A stretch of 64,000 nucleotides of DNA from Stenotrophomonas maltophilia R551-3 (lineage in GTDB: Bacteria > Pseudomonadota > Gammaproteobacteria > Xanthomonadales > Xanthomonadaceae): assembly GCF_000020665.1 (NCBI RefSeq), contig NC_011071.1:486501-550500 (forward strand), in the 5' to 3' direction. Below the pieces are notes generated by a model. The model saw nothing but the letters and a program-made list of their open reading frames with translations, had not been told where the DNA came from and did not search any database. The position numbers were made by a program, and so were the translations under genes. Of this stretch, positions 32,952 through 40,825 are shown in pieces (the stretch's first letter is position 1; each line of letters begins with the position of its first letter).

Positions 32952-33464
32952 TCAGGCCTGCGGCTTGCCGTCGGCGTCGGCGGCCGGGGTGGCCTCGGCG
33001 TCGGCAGCGCCTTCGGCGCCGGTGGTCTCTGCAGCAGCGTCATCGGCAGCTGCTTCGCCTTCAGCGGCTGCGTCTTCGGCCTGCTCGCTGGCGAACTCGG
33101 CTACCAGCTTGTCCAGGTACTCCTCGGCGGTCTGGCCGGCTTCAGCGGCCAGGGTGTCCAGCAGCTTCTGCATCAGCTCGGAGTACTCCAGGGTGACCGT
33201 GCGGCCTTCGGCTTCCTGCATGTTCGACAGGTGCTTGAGCATGGCCAGCATCGGCACCGGGTTGTCGGCGTTGCCCATGGTCTGGCCACCGATGGCCAGC
33301 AGCCACTCACGGCCCTGCAGGCCGATGGCGGCCACGGCCTGGCCGTCTTCGCTGAGCAGCACGGCATGGTTCTGCACCTGCTCGCGCGCGTTCAGACGGA
33401 GGAACGGACGCTTGGCCTGCTGCTTCTTGCGCTTGTCGCGCTTGGCCTTGGAGTTCTGGGACAT
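32952..33464 (-). CDS. Conserved protein with basic N-terminus and acidic Ala-rich tail
   Basis: A 170-residue protein from ATG 33464. The start MSQNSKAKRDKRKKQQAKRP is strongly basic and could contact RNA or DNA. Residues 20-110 are an ordered core (LRLNAREQVQNHAVLLSEDG, GREWLLAIGGQTMGNAD, EYSELMQKLLDTLAAEAG). The last 45 residues are Ala/Asp/Glu/Thr low complexity. No family is recognised. It is followed on the same strand by the DUF4031 gene after 13 bases, so they probably form a two-gene operon. Function unknown. Confidence 0.75.
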   Translation of the reverse strand: MSQNSKAKRDKRKKQQAKRPFLRLNAREQVQNHAVLLSEDGQAVAAIGLQGREWLLAIGGQTMGNADNPVPMLAMLKHLSNMQEAEGRTVTLEYSELMQKLLDTLAAEAGQTAEEYLDKLVAEFASEQAEDAAAEGEAAADDAAAETTGAEGAADAEATPAADADGKPQA

Positions 33465-33523
33465 GGGGTGGAATCACCTGAAAAGGAAAGACCGCCATTG
33501 TAGCGGGTGCTGCAGGGCGCGCT

Positions 33524-33588
33524 CGCCGGGCATGGCCCGGCGCTACCCGGGTTCATCGTCATCCGGTAGCGCCGGGCCATGCCCGGCG
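33524..33588. repeat. Inverted pair of GTAG stem-loops
   Basis: Minus copy 33524-33546 and plus copy 33566-33588, immediately after the motB stop on one side and before the preceding gene on the other. Confidence 0.88.
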
Positions 33589-33595
33589 GCGGGCT

Positions 33596-34552
33596 TCAGG
33601 GGGTCACGGCCGAGGTTGCGGCCTCACCCTGCGCCGCCTGCACATCCGGGTCGGCGGTGGTGGCCGACAGCCCCACCTGCGGGCCGGCACCGGCCAGTGC
33701 GGCCTGTTCGGCGGCCTGGGTCATCACCACGATGCTGATGCGGCGGTTGATCGGGTTCTGCGGGTCGGCCTTGTCGAACAGCACCGACGAGGACAGGCCG
33801 ACCACGCGGGTGATCTTGCTGTCTTCCAGGCCGCCATCGATCAGCGCACGTCGTGCGGCGTTGGCGCGGTCGGCACTCAGTTCCCAGTTGCCGTAGCCGC
33901 GCGCGGCCGAATAGGCGGTGATGTCGGTGTGGCCGGTCAGGCTGATCCGGTTCGGCACGTGGTTCAGGTATTCGGCCAGCTCGTGCAGGATCTGCTGGGT
34001 GTACGGCTTCAGCGTGGCGCTGCCGAGGTCGAACATCGGCCGGTTCTGCTTGTCCACGATCTGGATGCGAAGGCCTTCCGGGGTCAGGTCCAGCAGCAGC
34101 TGGTCCTTGAACGGTTCCAGTGCCTGGCTCCGGCTGATCGCTTCCTGCAGTTCCTTCATCAGCGCTTCCAGCTGCTGCTTGTCGCGCTGCTGCTGGTCCA
34201 CCGGCTGCGGCACGGCTTCCTTCTGGTTCTGGAAGGGATCGTTGCTGCTGCCCCGCGAGATGTCGGTGGCACCACCCAGCTTGATCATCGAGGTGCTGGC
34301 GCCACCCGGGCCGGCCATGCCCGGTGCGGGGGTGGCACTGGAACCGACCAAGGGGCTGGGGTTGCGGAAGTATTCGGAAATAGCTGCCCGTTCCGGCTTG
34401 CTGGTGCTGGCCATCAGCCACAGCACCAGGAAGAAGGCCATCATCGCGGTCACGAAGTCGGCGTAGGCGACCTTCCACGAACCGCCATGGTGGGCGGCGT
34501 GGCCGGCCTTCCTGACCCGGCGGACGATGACGGTGGGCTTGGTTTCGGCCAT
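33596..34552 (-). CDS. motB: Flagellar motor stator protein MotB
   Basis: A 318-residue protein from ATG 34552. A cytoplasmic basic start precedes the single membrane helix YADFVTAMMAFFLVLWLM with the proton-carrying Asp32. Following residues (PERAAISEYFRNPSPLVG) form the plug. The OmpA/MotB peptidoglycan-binding domain occupies about 150-285: LTPEGLRIQIVDKQNRPMFD, ISLTGHTDITAYS, NWELSADRANAARRAL and NRRISIVV. Its start is 3 bases after the stop of motA. With MotA it forms the torque-generating ion channel around the flagellar rotor. The C-terminal 30 residues are Ala/Thr-rich. Confidence 0.95.
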   Translation of the reverse strand: MAETKPTVIVRRVRKAGHAAHHGGSWKVAYADFVTAMMAFFLVLWLMASTSKPERAAISEYFRNPSPLVGSSATPAPGMAGPGGASTSMIKLGGATDISRGSSNDPFQNQKEAVPQPVDQQQRDKQQLEALMKELQEAISRSQALEPFKDQLLLDLTPEGLRIQIVDKQNRPMFDLGSATLKPYTQQILHELAEYLNHVPNRISLTGHTDITAYSAARGYGNWELSADRANAARRALIDGGLEDSKITRVVGLSSSVLFDKADPQNPINRRISIVVMTQAAEQAALAGAGPQVGLSATTADPDVQAAQGEAATSAVTP

Positions 34553-34555
34553 GGC

Positions 34556-35410
34556 TTACTTGACCGTCTTCAGGTGCTGCTCGAAATCGGAGAAGGCCGG
34601 GCGCACGTTCGACGGCAGCGTCTTGCGGGCGAATTCCAGCGCGATCTTCGGGTTGTAGCCACGCAGGCAGGCCAGCAGCGCGGTTTTCACCGACTCGTAG
34701 ATGCGGCTGTCCTGCTCGGCGCGGGCTTCCATCGCCGAGGCCATCGGGCCGACGAAGCCATAGCCCAGCAGGATGCCGAGGAAGGTGCCGACCAGTGCGC
34801 CGGCCACGTGGCCGCCGACCTCGACGATGTCGCCGCCGATCGAGCCCATGGTGATGACGATGCCCAGCACCGCCGCGACGATGCCGAAACCGGGAAGTCC
34901 GTCGGCGACCTTGGTCAGCACCTGCGACGGCGCCATCGCCTCGGCGTGGTGCTTTTCCAGCTCCAGTTCCAGCAGCGGCTCCAGCTCGTGCGGCTCGATG
35001 TTGCTGCCGATCATCAGGCGCAGGCAATCGGTGATGAAGTCGATCAGGTGATGGTCGGCCTGCACCTTCGGGTAGTTGCCGAACAGCGCGCTTTCAGCCG
35101 GGCGCTCGACATGGTCTTCCAGCGCCATGAAGCCCTCGCGGCGGGCCTTGTTGAGCAGTTCGTACACCAGGCTGAGGACGTCGATGTAGTCCTGCTGCTT
35201 GTAGCGCGGGCCCTTGAACACGCCGACCATGGCCTGCAGGGTCTGCTTGACCGTCTTGGCCGGGGTGCCGACCAGGAACGCGCCCAGTGCGGCACCGCCG
35301 ATGATGACCAGTTCGTAGGGCTGCCAGAGGGCACCCAGGCGTCCGTGGGCCCCGAGGTAGCCCCCGAGCACGCTGATGATGACGACCAGGAATCCAACGA
35401 TGATGAGCAT
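34556..35410 (-). CDS. motA: Flagellar motor stator protein MotA
   Basis: A 284-residue protein from ATG 35410. Four membrane helices: two near the N-terminus (LIIVGFLVVIISVLGGYLG, YELVIIGGAALGAFLVG) and two near 170-230 (PGFGIVAAVLGIVITMGSIG, LVGTFLGILLGYGFVGPMAS). The large cytoplasmic loop between carries the charged rotor-contact residues around KARREGFMALEDHVERPAES. The C-terminal part has ALLACLRGYNPKIALEFARK. It is 3 bases upstream of motB in the same operon. The length fits the enterobacterial-type MotA. No other flagellar gene lies in the window, as usual for motAB outside the main cluster in xanthomonads. Confidence 0.95.
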   Translation of the reverse strand: MLIIVGFLVVIISVLGGYLGAHGRLGALWQPYELVIIGGAALGAFLVGTPAKTVKQTLQAMVGVFKGPRYKQQDYIDVLSLVYELLNKARREGFMALEDHVERPAESALFGNYPKVQADHHLIDFITDCLRLMIGSNIEPHELEPLLELELEKHHAEAMAPSQVLTKVADGLPGFGIVAAVLGIVITMGSIGGDIVEVGGHVAGALVGTFLGILLGYGFVGPMASAMEARAEQDSRIYESVKTALLACLRGYNPKIALEFARKTLPSNVRPAFSDFEQHLKTVK

Positions 35411-35501
35411 GGGGCGACGCAGGGAGGGGGGATATCTCCTTGTCGGCCCGTCGCCCGGATTTCTGAAGAGGGAATTCTGTGAAATCGGTCAGCGGGGTGT
35501 T

Positions 35502-35969
35502 TCAGCCCGCCACGCCGCTTTCCGCGCCGCCACGCTGCAATGGGTCGGGCCAGGGCTCGCCGTTGCCGGTGAACGAAAGTGAGACGGAGTTCAGGCAGTG
35601 GCGCTCGTAGGTCGGCGGCGGGCCGTCCGGGAACACATGGCCCAGATGGCTGCCGCAGCGCGCGCAGGTGATCTCGGTGCGGACCATGCCGTGGCTGGTA
35701 TCGCGGATCTCGCGCACGTGCGCCGGGTCGAACGGCGCGAAGAAGCTGGGCCAGCCGGTGCCGGAATCGAACTTGGTGCTGGAGCGGAACAGCGGCAGCG
35801 CACACAGCCGGCAGCAGTAGACGCCCTCGCGCTTGTTGTCGAGGAACACACCGCAGAAGGGCGCTTCGGTGCCGTGCTGCAGCAGCACGCGGCGCTCCTC
35901 ACTGCTGAGACCGGCAACCAGCGCTTCGGTCTGGGTGGTGGTCGGGGGCGTCAGGTCGAAGGCGGTCAT
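35502..35969 (-). CDS. msrB: Cytosolic peptide methionine-R-sulfoxide reductase MsrB
   Basis: A 155-residue protein; ATG 35969 (MTAFDLTPPTTTQTEALVAG) chosen, as the longer frame upstream is not gene-like. It has the zinc cysteines VYCCRLC and ITCARCGSHLGHVF, the GTGWPSF signature, and the catalytic Cys in YERHCLNSVSLSF. It reduces Met-R-sulfoxide in proteins with thioredoxin. No signal peptide is present, in contrast with the exported MsrB near 62.6 kb, so this is the cytosolic enzyme. It is a single gene; 91 bases separate it from motA. Confidence 0.95.
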   Translation of the reverse strand: MTAFDLTPPTTTQTEALVAGLSSEERRVLLQHGTEAPFCGVFLDNKREGVYCCRLCALPLFRSSTKFDSGTGWPSFFAPFDPAHVREIRDTSHGMVRTEITCARCGSHLGHVFPDGPPPTYERHCLNSVSLSFTGNGEPWPDPLQRGGAESGVAG

Positions 35970-36109
35970 GGCGGCGCTCCGTGGGGTCGATGGCCTGGGG
36001 ATGCCGACAAACGTGGGGCTGCCGGCGCGACCTTGCAAGTGTGATGGCCGTTCATGGGCGGCACACAGGCGCAGGCGCAAGGTGAATGCGATCCATGCCG
36101 GAGCGTGTC

Positions 36110-36478
36110 ATGAAACCGACCCTTTCCCTGCTGCTGGCCCTGCTGCCCACGCTGGCGCTGGCCCAGGTGCCGACCGGTAATCCGACCGCCACCCGCAGCA
36201 CCACCACCGTAGCCCCCCAGCCGGTGGTGCCGCCCGTGCAGCCAGCGCGGCCGCAGCCACAGGTACTGCCTTCGCCGCAGCCGGCACAGCCGATCAAGTC
36301 CACCGGTCCGGCCCAGATTGCGCCGGTTCCGGCGCCGAAGCCGTCCAGCAAGGTCTACGACCGCAACGGCCGCATCATCCCGGGGGTGCGCCCGGCTGGC
36401 CCCAACCGCGTGTTCGATTCGCGCACCGGCCGCTATTACGACAGCGTGCCCAGTGGTGACGGTCAGCAGATCCGGTAG
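36110..36478 (+). CDS. Exported proline-rich small protein
   Basis: A 122-residue protein; ATG 36110 (MKPTLSLLLALLPTLALAQ) chosen with CGGAG upstream. Signal peptide cut after LALA (residue 17). The mature N-terminal half is Pro/Gln/Val-rich (PQPVVPPVQPARPQPQVLPS), a flexible wall-spanning type. The C-terminal half KVYDRNGRIIPGVRPAGPNR and VFDSRTGRYYDSVPSGDG is ordered and conserved-looking, with no known family. The TAG stop is formed by a GTAG stem-loop. Function unknown; periplasmic or cell-envelope location. Confidence 0.7.
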   Translation: MKPTLSLLLALLPTLALAQVPTGNPTATRSTTTVAPQPVVPPVQPARPQPQVLPSPQPAQPIKSTGPAQIAPVPAPKPSSKVYDRNGRIIPGVRPAGPNRVFDSRTGRYYDSVPSGDGQQIR

Positions 36479-36534
36479 CGCCGGGCCATGCCCGGCGGCC
36501 GGGCAGTACGGTGCCAACCCGGGTTGGCCGCTAC
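36475..36534. repeat. GTAG stem-loop providing a stop codon, plus degenerate GGTTGGC stem
   Basis: GTAGCGCCGGGCC at 36475-36497 contains the TAG stop of the proline-rich protein gene. A second, imperfect stem GTGCCAACCCGGGTTGGC reading to CTACC follows at 36510-36534. The gap to the next small gene has no other feature. Confidence 0.85.
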
Positions 36535-36665
36535 CTGGCCTGAACGCACGAAAACAACATCCTGCCGATCACTGCTTTTTCGCCTGCGATTAACCGTTCC
36601 GGGACCACCGTGGCCCTGCGTCGGCACTCCGCCGCCGCGTGTCCTTCGTCCACTGGATCGCGATC

Positions 36666-36818
36666 ATGAAAAACCAGCAGAACCGTCATCCCGGCAAGGA
36701 ACCGCAGGGCCGTAACCCGCAGCAACAACAGCAACAGCAGCAGATGGACCCGCAGCAGCCGCACAAGGGCGGAAAGCAGCAGGAGCAGCGCTCGCAGAAG
36801 CACCCGCAGCAGCGTTGA
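36666..36818 (+). CDS. 50-residue Gln-rich small protein
   Basis: An ATG at 36666 opens 50 codons ending TGA at 36818. The product begins MKNQQNRHPGKEPQGRN, then eight consecutive Gln, and ends KHPQQR. It is highly basic and Gln/Pro/His-rich, so probably intrinsically disordered and perhaps nucleic-acid binding. The ATG sits after ATCGCGATC with no strong ribosome site. The repeated CAGCAACAGCAG codons could also be a simple repeat, so coding status is moderately certain. No family recognised. Confidence 0.5.
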   Translation: MKNQQNRHPGKEPQGRNPQQQQQQQQMDPQQPHKGGKQQEQRSQKHPQQR

Positions 36819-36832
36819 CTGTTGCCATGACC

Positions 36833-36914
36833 GGGGTCAGAGCCCGCTGCGCGGGATCCGACCCCTTGCCGAATCCTGACCGGGGTCGGATCCCGCACCG
36901 CGGGCTCTGACCCC
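36833..36914. repeat. Double hairpin of GGGGTCAGAGCCC type
   Basis: Two 33-base halves (36833-36865 and 36882-36914) are near-perfect inverted copies, and each half can also fold alone on CCCGC/GCGGG. The terminal GGGGTCAGAGCCC is shared with the terminator at 12355. It sits between a small protein gene and the end of the Lrp-type gene. Confidence 0.85.
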
Positions 36915-36935
36915 AACCGCAGCCGCAGCCGCGGC

Positions 36936-37415
36936 TCAATCCGGAATCGGCAGGCTCAGCGTCTCCTTCACCTCTTCCATCACGATGTAGCTCTTCGACT
37001 CACGTACGTGCGGCAGTGTCAGCAGCGTGCTGCCGAGCAGCTTGCGGTAGGACGCCATCTCGCTGATCCGCGCCTTCAGCAGGTAATCGAAGTCGCCCGA
37101 TACCAGATGGCACTCCAGCACGTTGGGCAGCTTCAGGGCCGCGCGCCGGAACTCCTCGAAGATGTCGCCGGACTTGTAGGCCAGGCTGATCTCTACGAAC
37201 ACCAGCAGGCTGGCTTTCACCGCCGCCGGGTCCAGGTGAGCGTGATAACCGGTGATCACTGCTTCGCGTTCGAGCCGACGCACCCGTTCGGTGCACGGGG
37301 TGGTCGACAGCCCGACCCGTTCCCCCAGTTCGGTGAAGGAGATACGGCCCTCGGCCTGCAGGATGCGCAGGATCTTGCGGTCTATCTTGTCCAGTTCACG
37401 GGTACGTGTGGCCAT
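36936..37415 (-). CDS. Lrp/AsnC family regulator, probable activator of dadAX
   Basis: A 159-residue protein; ATG 37415 (MATRTRELDKIDRKILRILQ) chosen over an upstream extension with weak codon use. The helix-turn-helix is ISFTELGERVGLSTTPCTER, followed by VRRLEREAVITGYHAHLDP and the RAM ligand domain (ECHLVSGDFDYLLKARISEM). It is divergent from dadA, as Lrp-family dadR is in pseudomonads and Stenotrophomonas. There it senses alanine and activates the operon. Regulation of dadAX is therefore inferred from position, with autoregulation possible in the 149-base spacer. Confidence 0.92.
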   Translation of the reverse strand: MATRTRELDKIDRKILRILQAEGRISFTELGERVGLSTTPCTERVRRLEREAVITGYHAHLDPAAVKASLLVFVEISLAYKSGDIFEEFRRAALKLPNVLECHLVSGDFDYLLKARISEMASYRKLLGSTLLTLPHVRESKSYIVMEEVKETLSLPIPD

Positions 37416-37564
37416 GGCCGTCAACCTTGGGGAATGAATTGCAGGAGAACATCCTGCCGGTTGATCGCAAATCAGGCAAATCAACTGGTATTGGCTGTCT
37501 ATACTTCCCCAATTATGGTCCCGGCACGCTCCAGTGCAGGGAATGATCGGGTTGGAGAAGTCCC

Positions 37565-38869
37565 ATGCGAGTCCTAGTCCTCGGCAGCGGCGTGATCGGC
37601 ACCACCAGTGCCTGGTACCTGCGACAGGCCGGGTTTGAAGTCACGGTCATCGACCGTCAGCCCGGCCCGGCGCTGGAAACCAGCTTCGCCAATGCCGGCC
37701 AGCTGTCGTTCGGCTACACCTCGCCGTGGGCCGCCCCGGGCGTGCCGAAGAAGGCGATCGGCTGGCTGTTCGAAAAGCACGCGCCGCTGGCGATCAAGCC
37801 GGGCATGGACCTGGCCCAGTACCGCTGGCTGTGGCAGATGCTGCGCAACTGCACCCACGAGCGCTACGCGATCAACAAGGCGCGCATGGTGCGCATGTCC
37901 GAGTACAGCCGCGACTGCCTCAATGAGCTGCGCGCGCAGATCGGCATCGAATTCGAAGGCCGCGACCTGGGCACCACCCAGTTGTTCCGCACCCAGCAGC
38001 AGCTGGACGCCTCGGCGCAGGACATCGAGATCCTGGCCCAGTACGGCGTGCCGTACGAGGTACTGGACCGCGCCGGCATCATCCAGGCCGAACCGGCCCT
38101 GGCCCACGTCGACGGCCTGGTCGGCGCGCTGCGCCTGCCGCGTGACCAGACCGGTGACTGCCAGCTGTTCACCCGCCGCCTGGCGCAGATGTGCGTGGAC
38201 GCCGGCGTCGAGTTCCGCTTCGACCAGGACATCACCGGCCTGGTCTCCGATGGCGAGCGCATCACCGGCGTGCACGTCAACGGCACCCTGGAAACCGCTG
38301 ACCGCTTCGTGGTCGCGCTCGGCAGTTACTCGCCGGCGCTGGTCGCACCGCTGGGCATGCGCCTGCCGGTGTACCCGCTGAAGGGTTACTCGCTGACCCT
38401 GCCGATCACCGATCCGGCGATGGCACCGACCTCGACCATCCTCGATGAGAGCTACAAGGTGGCGGTCACCCGTTTCGACGACCGCATCCGCGTCGGTGGC
38501 ATGGCCGAAGTGGCCGGCTTCGACCTGTCGCTGTCGCAGCGCCGCCGCGAGACCCTGGAACTGGTGGTCAGCGACCTGTACCCGAAGGGCGGTGACCTGT
38601 CGCGCGCGCAGTTCTGGACCGGCCTGCGCCCGGCCACGCCGGATGGCACGCCGGTGATCGGCGCCACGCCGTTCCGCAACCTGTACCTCAACACCGGCCA
38701 CGGCACGCTGGGCTGGACCATGGCGTGCGGCTCGGGCCGCTACCTGGCCGACCTGATGAGCGCGCGCCAGCCGCAGATCAGCACCGAAGGCCTGGATGTT
38801 TTCCGCTATGGTCAGTACGGTCACGCCCCGCAACATGAGAACCGCACATGCGTCCTGCCCGCGCGCTGA
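37565..38869 (+). CDS. dadA: D-amino acid dehydrogenase DadA, small subunit
   Basis: A 434-residue protein from ATG 37565, with GGAGAAG before it. The FAD-binding fold opens the protein: [19 protein letters not shown] (GxGxxG) and ends with acidic residues [29 protein letters not shown] matches DadA closely. C-terminal [20 protein letters not shown] is the second cofactor region. It oxidises D-alanine to pyruvate and ammonia, passing electrons to the respiratory chain. The start of dadX overlaps its end by 22 bases, and the divergent Lrp regulator confirms the set. Confidence 0.96.
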   Translation: MRVLVLGSGVIGTTSAWYLRQAGFEVTVIDRQPGPALETSFANAGQLSFGYTSPWAAPGVPKKAIGWLFEKHAPLAIKPGMDLAQYRWLWQMLRNCTHERYAINKARMVRMSEYSRDCLNELRAQIGIEFEGRDLGTTQLFRTQQQLDASAQDIEILAQYGVPYEVLDRAGIIQAEPALAHVDGLVGALRLPRDQTGDCQLFTRRLAQMCVDAGVEFRFDQDITGLVSDGERITGVHVNGTLETADRFVVALGSYSPALVAPLGMRLPVYPLKGYSLTLPITDPAMAPTSTILDESYKVAVTRFDDRIRVGGMAEVAGFDLSLSQRRRETLELVVSDLYPKGGDLSRAQFWTGLRPATPDGTPVIGATPFRNLYLNTGHGTLGWTMACGSGRYLADLMSARQPQISTEGLDVFRYGQYGHAPQHENRTCVLPAR

Positions 38870-39915
38870 TTGATCTGGGCGCCCTGCGCAGCAACTACCG
38901 CCTCGCCCGCGAACTGGGCGGTGGCAAGGCCCTGGCGATCATCAAGGCCGATGCCTACGGCCATGGCGCCGTGCGCTGTGCGCAGGCGCTGGAAGGCGAG
39001 GCCGATGGTTTCGGCGTGGCCACCATCGAAGAGGCGCTGGAACTGCGCCAGGCTGGCATCGGTGCGCCGATCCTGCTGCTGGAAGGCATCTTCGAAGCCA
39101 GTGACATGGCGCTGGTGGCCGAGCACGATTTCTGGTTCGCCGTCGGTTCACCGTGGCAGCTGGAGGCGCTGGCCGCCTTCGACAGCCCGCGTCCGTTGAC
39201 GGTGTGGCTGAAGCTGGACAGCGGCATGCATCGCCTCGGCCTGGACGTGGACAGCTTCCGCGCCGCGCATGCGCGCCTGTCGGCGTTGCCGCAGGTCGAA
39301 CGCGTCGTGCTGATGACCCATCTGGCACGTGCCGATGAGCTGGACAGCGAACGCACCCACGAGCAGGCGGCGACGTTCGCCCGTGCCATCGACGGCCTTG
39401 AAGGCGAGACCAGCGTGTGCAATTCGCCGGCGCTGCTGGGCTGGCCGGATGTGCGCAGCGACTGGGTGCGCCCGGGCCTGATGCTCTACGGCGCCAATCC
39501 GTTGCCGGACAACACCGATCTCACCGCGCGCCTGCGCCCGGTGATGACCATGCAGTCCAAGGTGATTGCCGAGCGCTGGATCGAGTCGGGGGAGCCGGTG
39601 GGCTATGGCGCCCGCTTCGTTTCCAAGGCACGCACCCGCGTCGGCGTGGTCGCGCTGGGGTATGCCGATGGCTATCCGCAGTTCGCGCCGAACGGCACCC
39701 CGGTGCTGATCGATGGCCAGCCCGGCGCGCTGATCGGCCGCGTATCGATGGACATGCTGACCGTGGACCTGACTGCGCATCCGCAGGCGGGCGTTGGCAG
39801 CGTGGTGGAGCTGTGGGGCAATGCGCCGACGCTGTCCGAGCTGGCGCCGCGCTGTGGCGTGAGTGCGTACCAGCTGCCGTGTGGCGTCAAGCGCGTGGCC
39901 AGGGTGTACATGTAG
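38848..39915 (+). CDS. dadX: Alanine racemase, catabolic DadX type
   Basis: A 355-residue protein from ATG 38848, inside the last codons of dadA. The PLP lysine Lys33 lies in [15 protein letters not shown]. Conserved blocks [48 protein letters not shown] and [10 protein letters not shown] confirm the family. It interconverts L- and D-alanine so that DadA can use L-alanine; position makes this the catabolic enzyme, although a biosynthetic alr role cannot be excluded if the genome has no other copy. Its TAG stop is formed by a GTAG stem-loop. Confidence 0.95.
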   Translation: MRPARALIDLGALRSNYRLARELGGGKALAIIKADAYGHGAVRCAQALEGEADGFGVATIEEALELRQAGIGAPILLLEGIFEASDMALVAEHDFWFAVGSPWQLEALAAFDSPRPLTVWLKLDSGMHRLGLDVDSFRAAHARLSALPQVERVVLMTHLARADELDSERTHEQAATFARAIDGLEGETSVCNSPALLGWPDVRSDWVRPGLMLYGANPLPDNTDLTARLRPVMTMQSKVIAERWIESGEPVGYGARFVSKARTRVGVVALGYADGYPQFAPNGTPVLIDGQPGALIGRVSMDMLTVDLTAHPQAGVGSVVELWGNAPTLSELAPRCGVSAYQLPCGVKRVARVYM

Positions 39916-39969
39916 AGCCGAGCCCATGCTCGGCGCTGTGAATGCGTGTCGACCAAGGTCGACACCTAC
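39912..39969. repeat. GTAG stem-loop (GAGCCGAGC type) plus inverted GTCGACC stem
   Basis: GTAGAGCCGAGCCCATG at 39912-39934 contains the dadX stop codon. At 39946-39969 GTGTCGACCAAGGTCG followed by CACCTAC is an inverted member with GTAGG head on the minus strand. Confidence 0.85.
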
Positions 39970-40017
39970 CGATGGGCCTAACAGGCAGCGGTCGCCTGGT
40001 ACGGGTCGCCGTGGGGC

Positions 40018-40581
40018 CTACCGCGCCGCGGTGGCCTGGCTGGTCAGCTGCCGCTTCACCCAGTCATCGATCAGGCGCTTCTCGTAGCGCAGCGGATCAC
40101 TGTCGCTCTTCAGCCCCACGTTGTGCAGATAGCCGGTGTCGCTCAGGCGCGCATCGCCTTCGCTGATGATGCGGCCGCTGGCATCCTTCAGCGTGTACTG
40201 CAGGCTGATCCGCGGCGGGTAGATGTCACGCATGATCCGGATGTCGCGCCCACGCGGGCCGTGCCACGGCTCGTAATCACCGGCGCGCTTGACGTCGACC
40301 AGGGTCACATCGAGGGTCTGACCGGGCTGCAGCGGCTTGGCTGCCGTGGTCTGCAGGTAGCGCGCCAGCTGCTGCACCCAGTCGCCGCGCTCGGCTTCGA
40401 AGCGGTTGCTGCTCTGGCGGATCTCGGTGAACTTGGCCGGATCATCCCATTTCACGTTGACCGGGCCATCGGCCTGCAGGGTGCGTGGTGCCTGCGCATC
40501 GGTCACGGTGCGCGGGGCCGCATTTGCGCCACCCGCCACCAGGGCGCCTGCCAGCAGGGCAATCGCGAGTGAGCGTTTCAT
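40018..40581 (-). CDS. Exported DUF3016 family protein
   Basis: A 187-residue protein from ATG 40581 with GGAGAC before it. The signal peptide MKRSLAIALLAGALVAGGANA is cut near residue 21. The mature protein fits DUF3016: VNVKWDDPAKFTEIRQS, LQPGQTLDVTLVDVKRAGDY, EPWHGPRGRDIRIMRDIYPP and VGLKSDSDPLRYEKRLIDDW. The family is periplasmic, widespread in Xanthomonadaceae, and has no assigned activity. It is divergent from the hybrid kinase gene across 244 bases; a -10-like TGTGAT region is visible but I do not assign a promoter. Single gene. Confidence 0.85.
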   Translation of the reverse strand: MKRSLAIALLAGALVAGGANAAPRTVTDAQAPRTLQADGPVNVKWDDPAKFTEIRQSSNRFEAERGDWVQQLARYLQTTAAKPLQPGQTLDVTLVDVKRAGDYEPWHGPRGRDIRIMRDIYPPRISLQYTLKDASGRIISEGDARLSDTGYLHNVGLKSDSDPLRYEKRLIDDWVKRQLTSQATAAR

Positions 40582-40825
40582 GACGGTCTCCTGCGTCCCG
40601 CCGATGGGGACGATGTTGATCACAGATCGAGTGTGATCCTGCTTCCAGGCAACGGCAATGGCCGATTGCGTCATGCGCAAGAGTGGTTGCCGCCAATTCA
40701 TTGTCGTCAAGCATGACTGACGGCGCTTGACGCTGTGAATACGCCCTTTGGAAGATGCTGTGCCTCCAACCCGGCCTGTCCAAACGCCCTTGTCCACACT
40801 GCCGCCCCTAGTGGAGCGCCCACCG

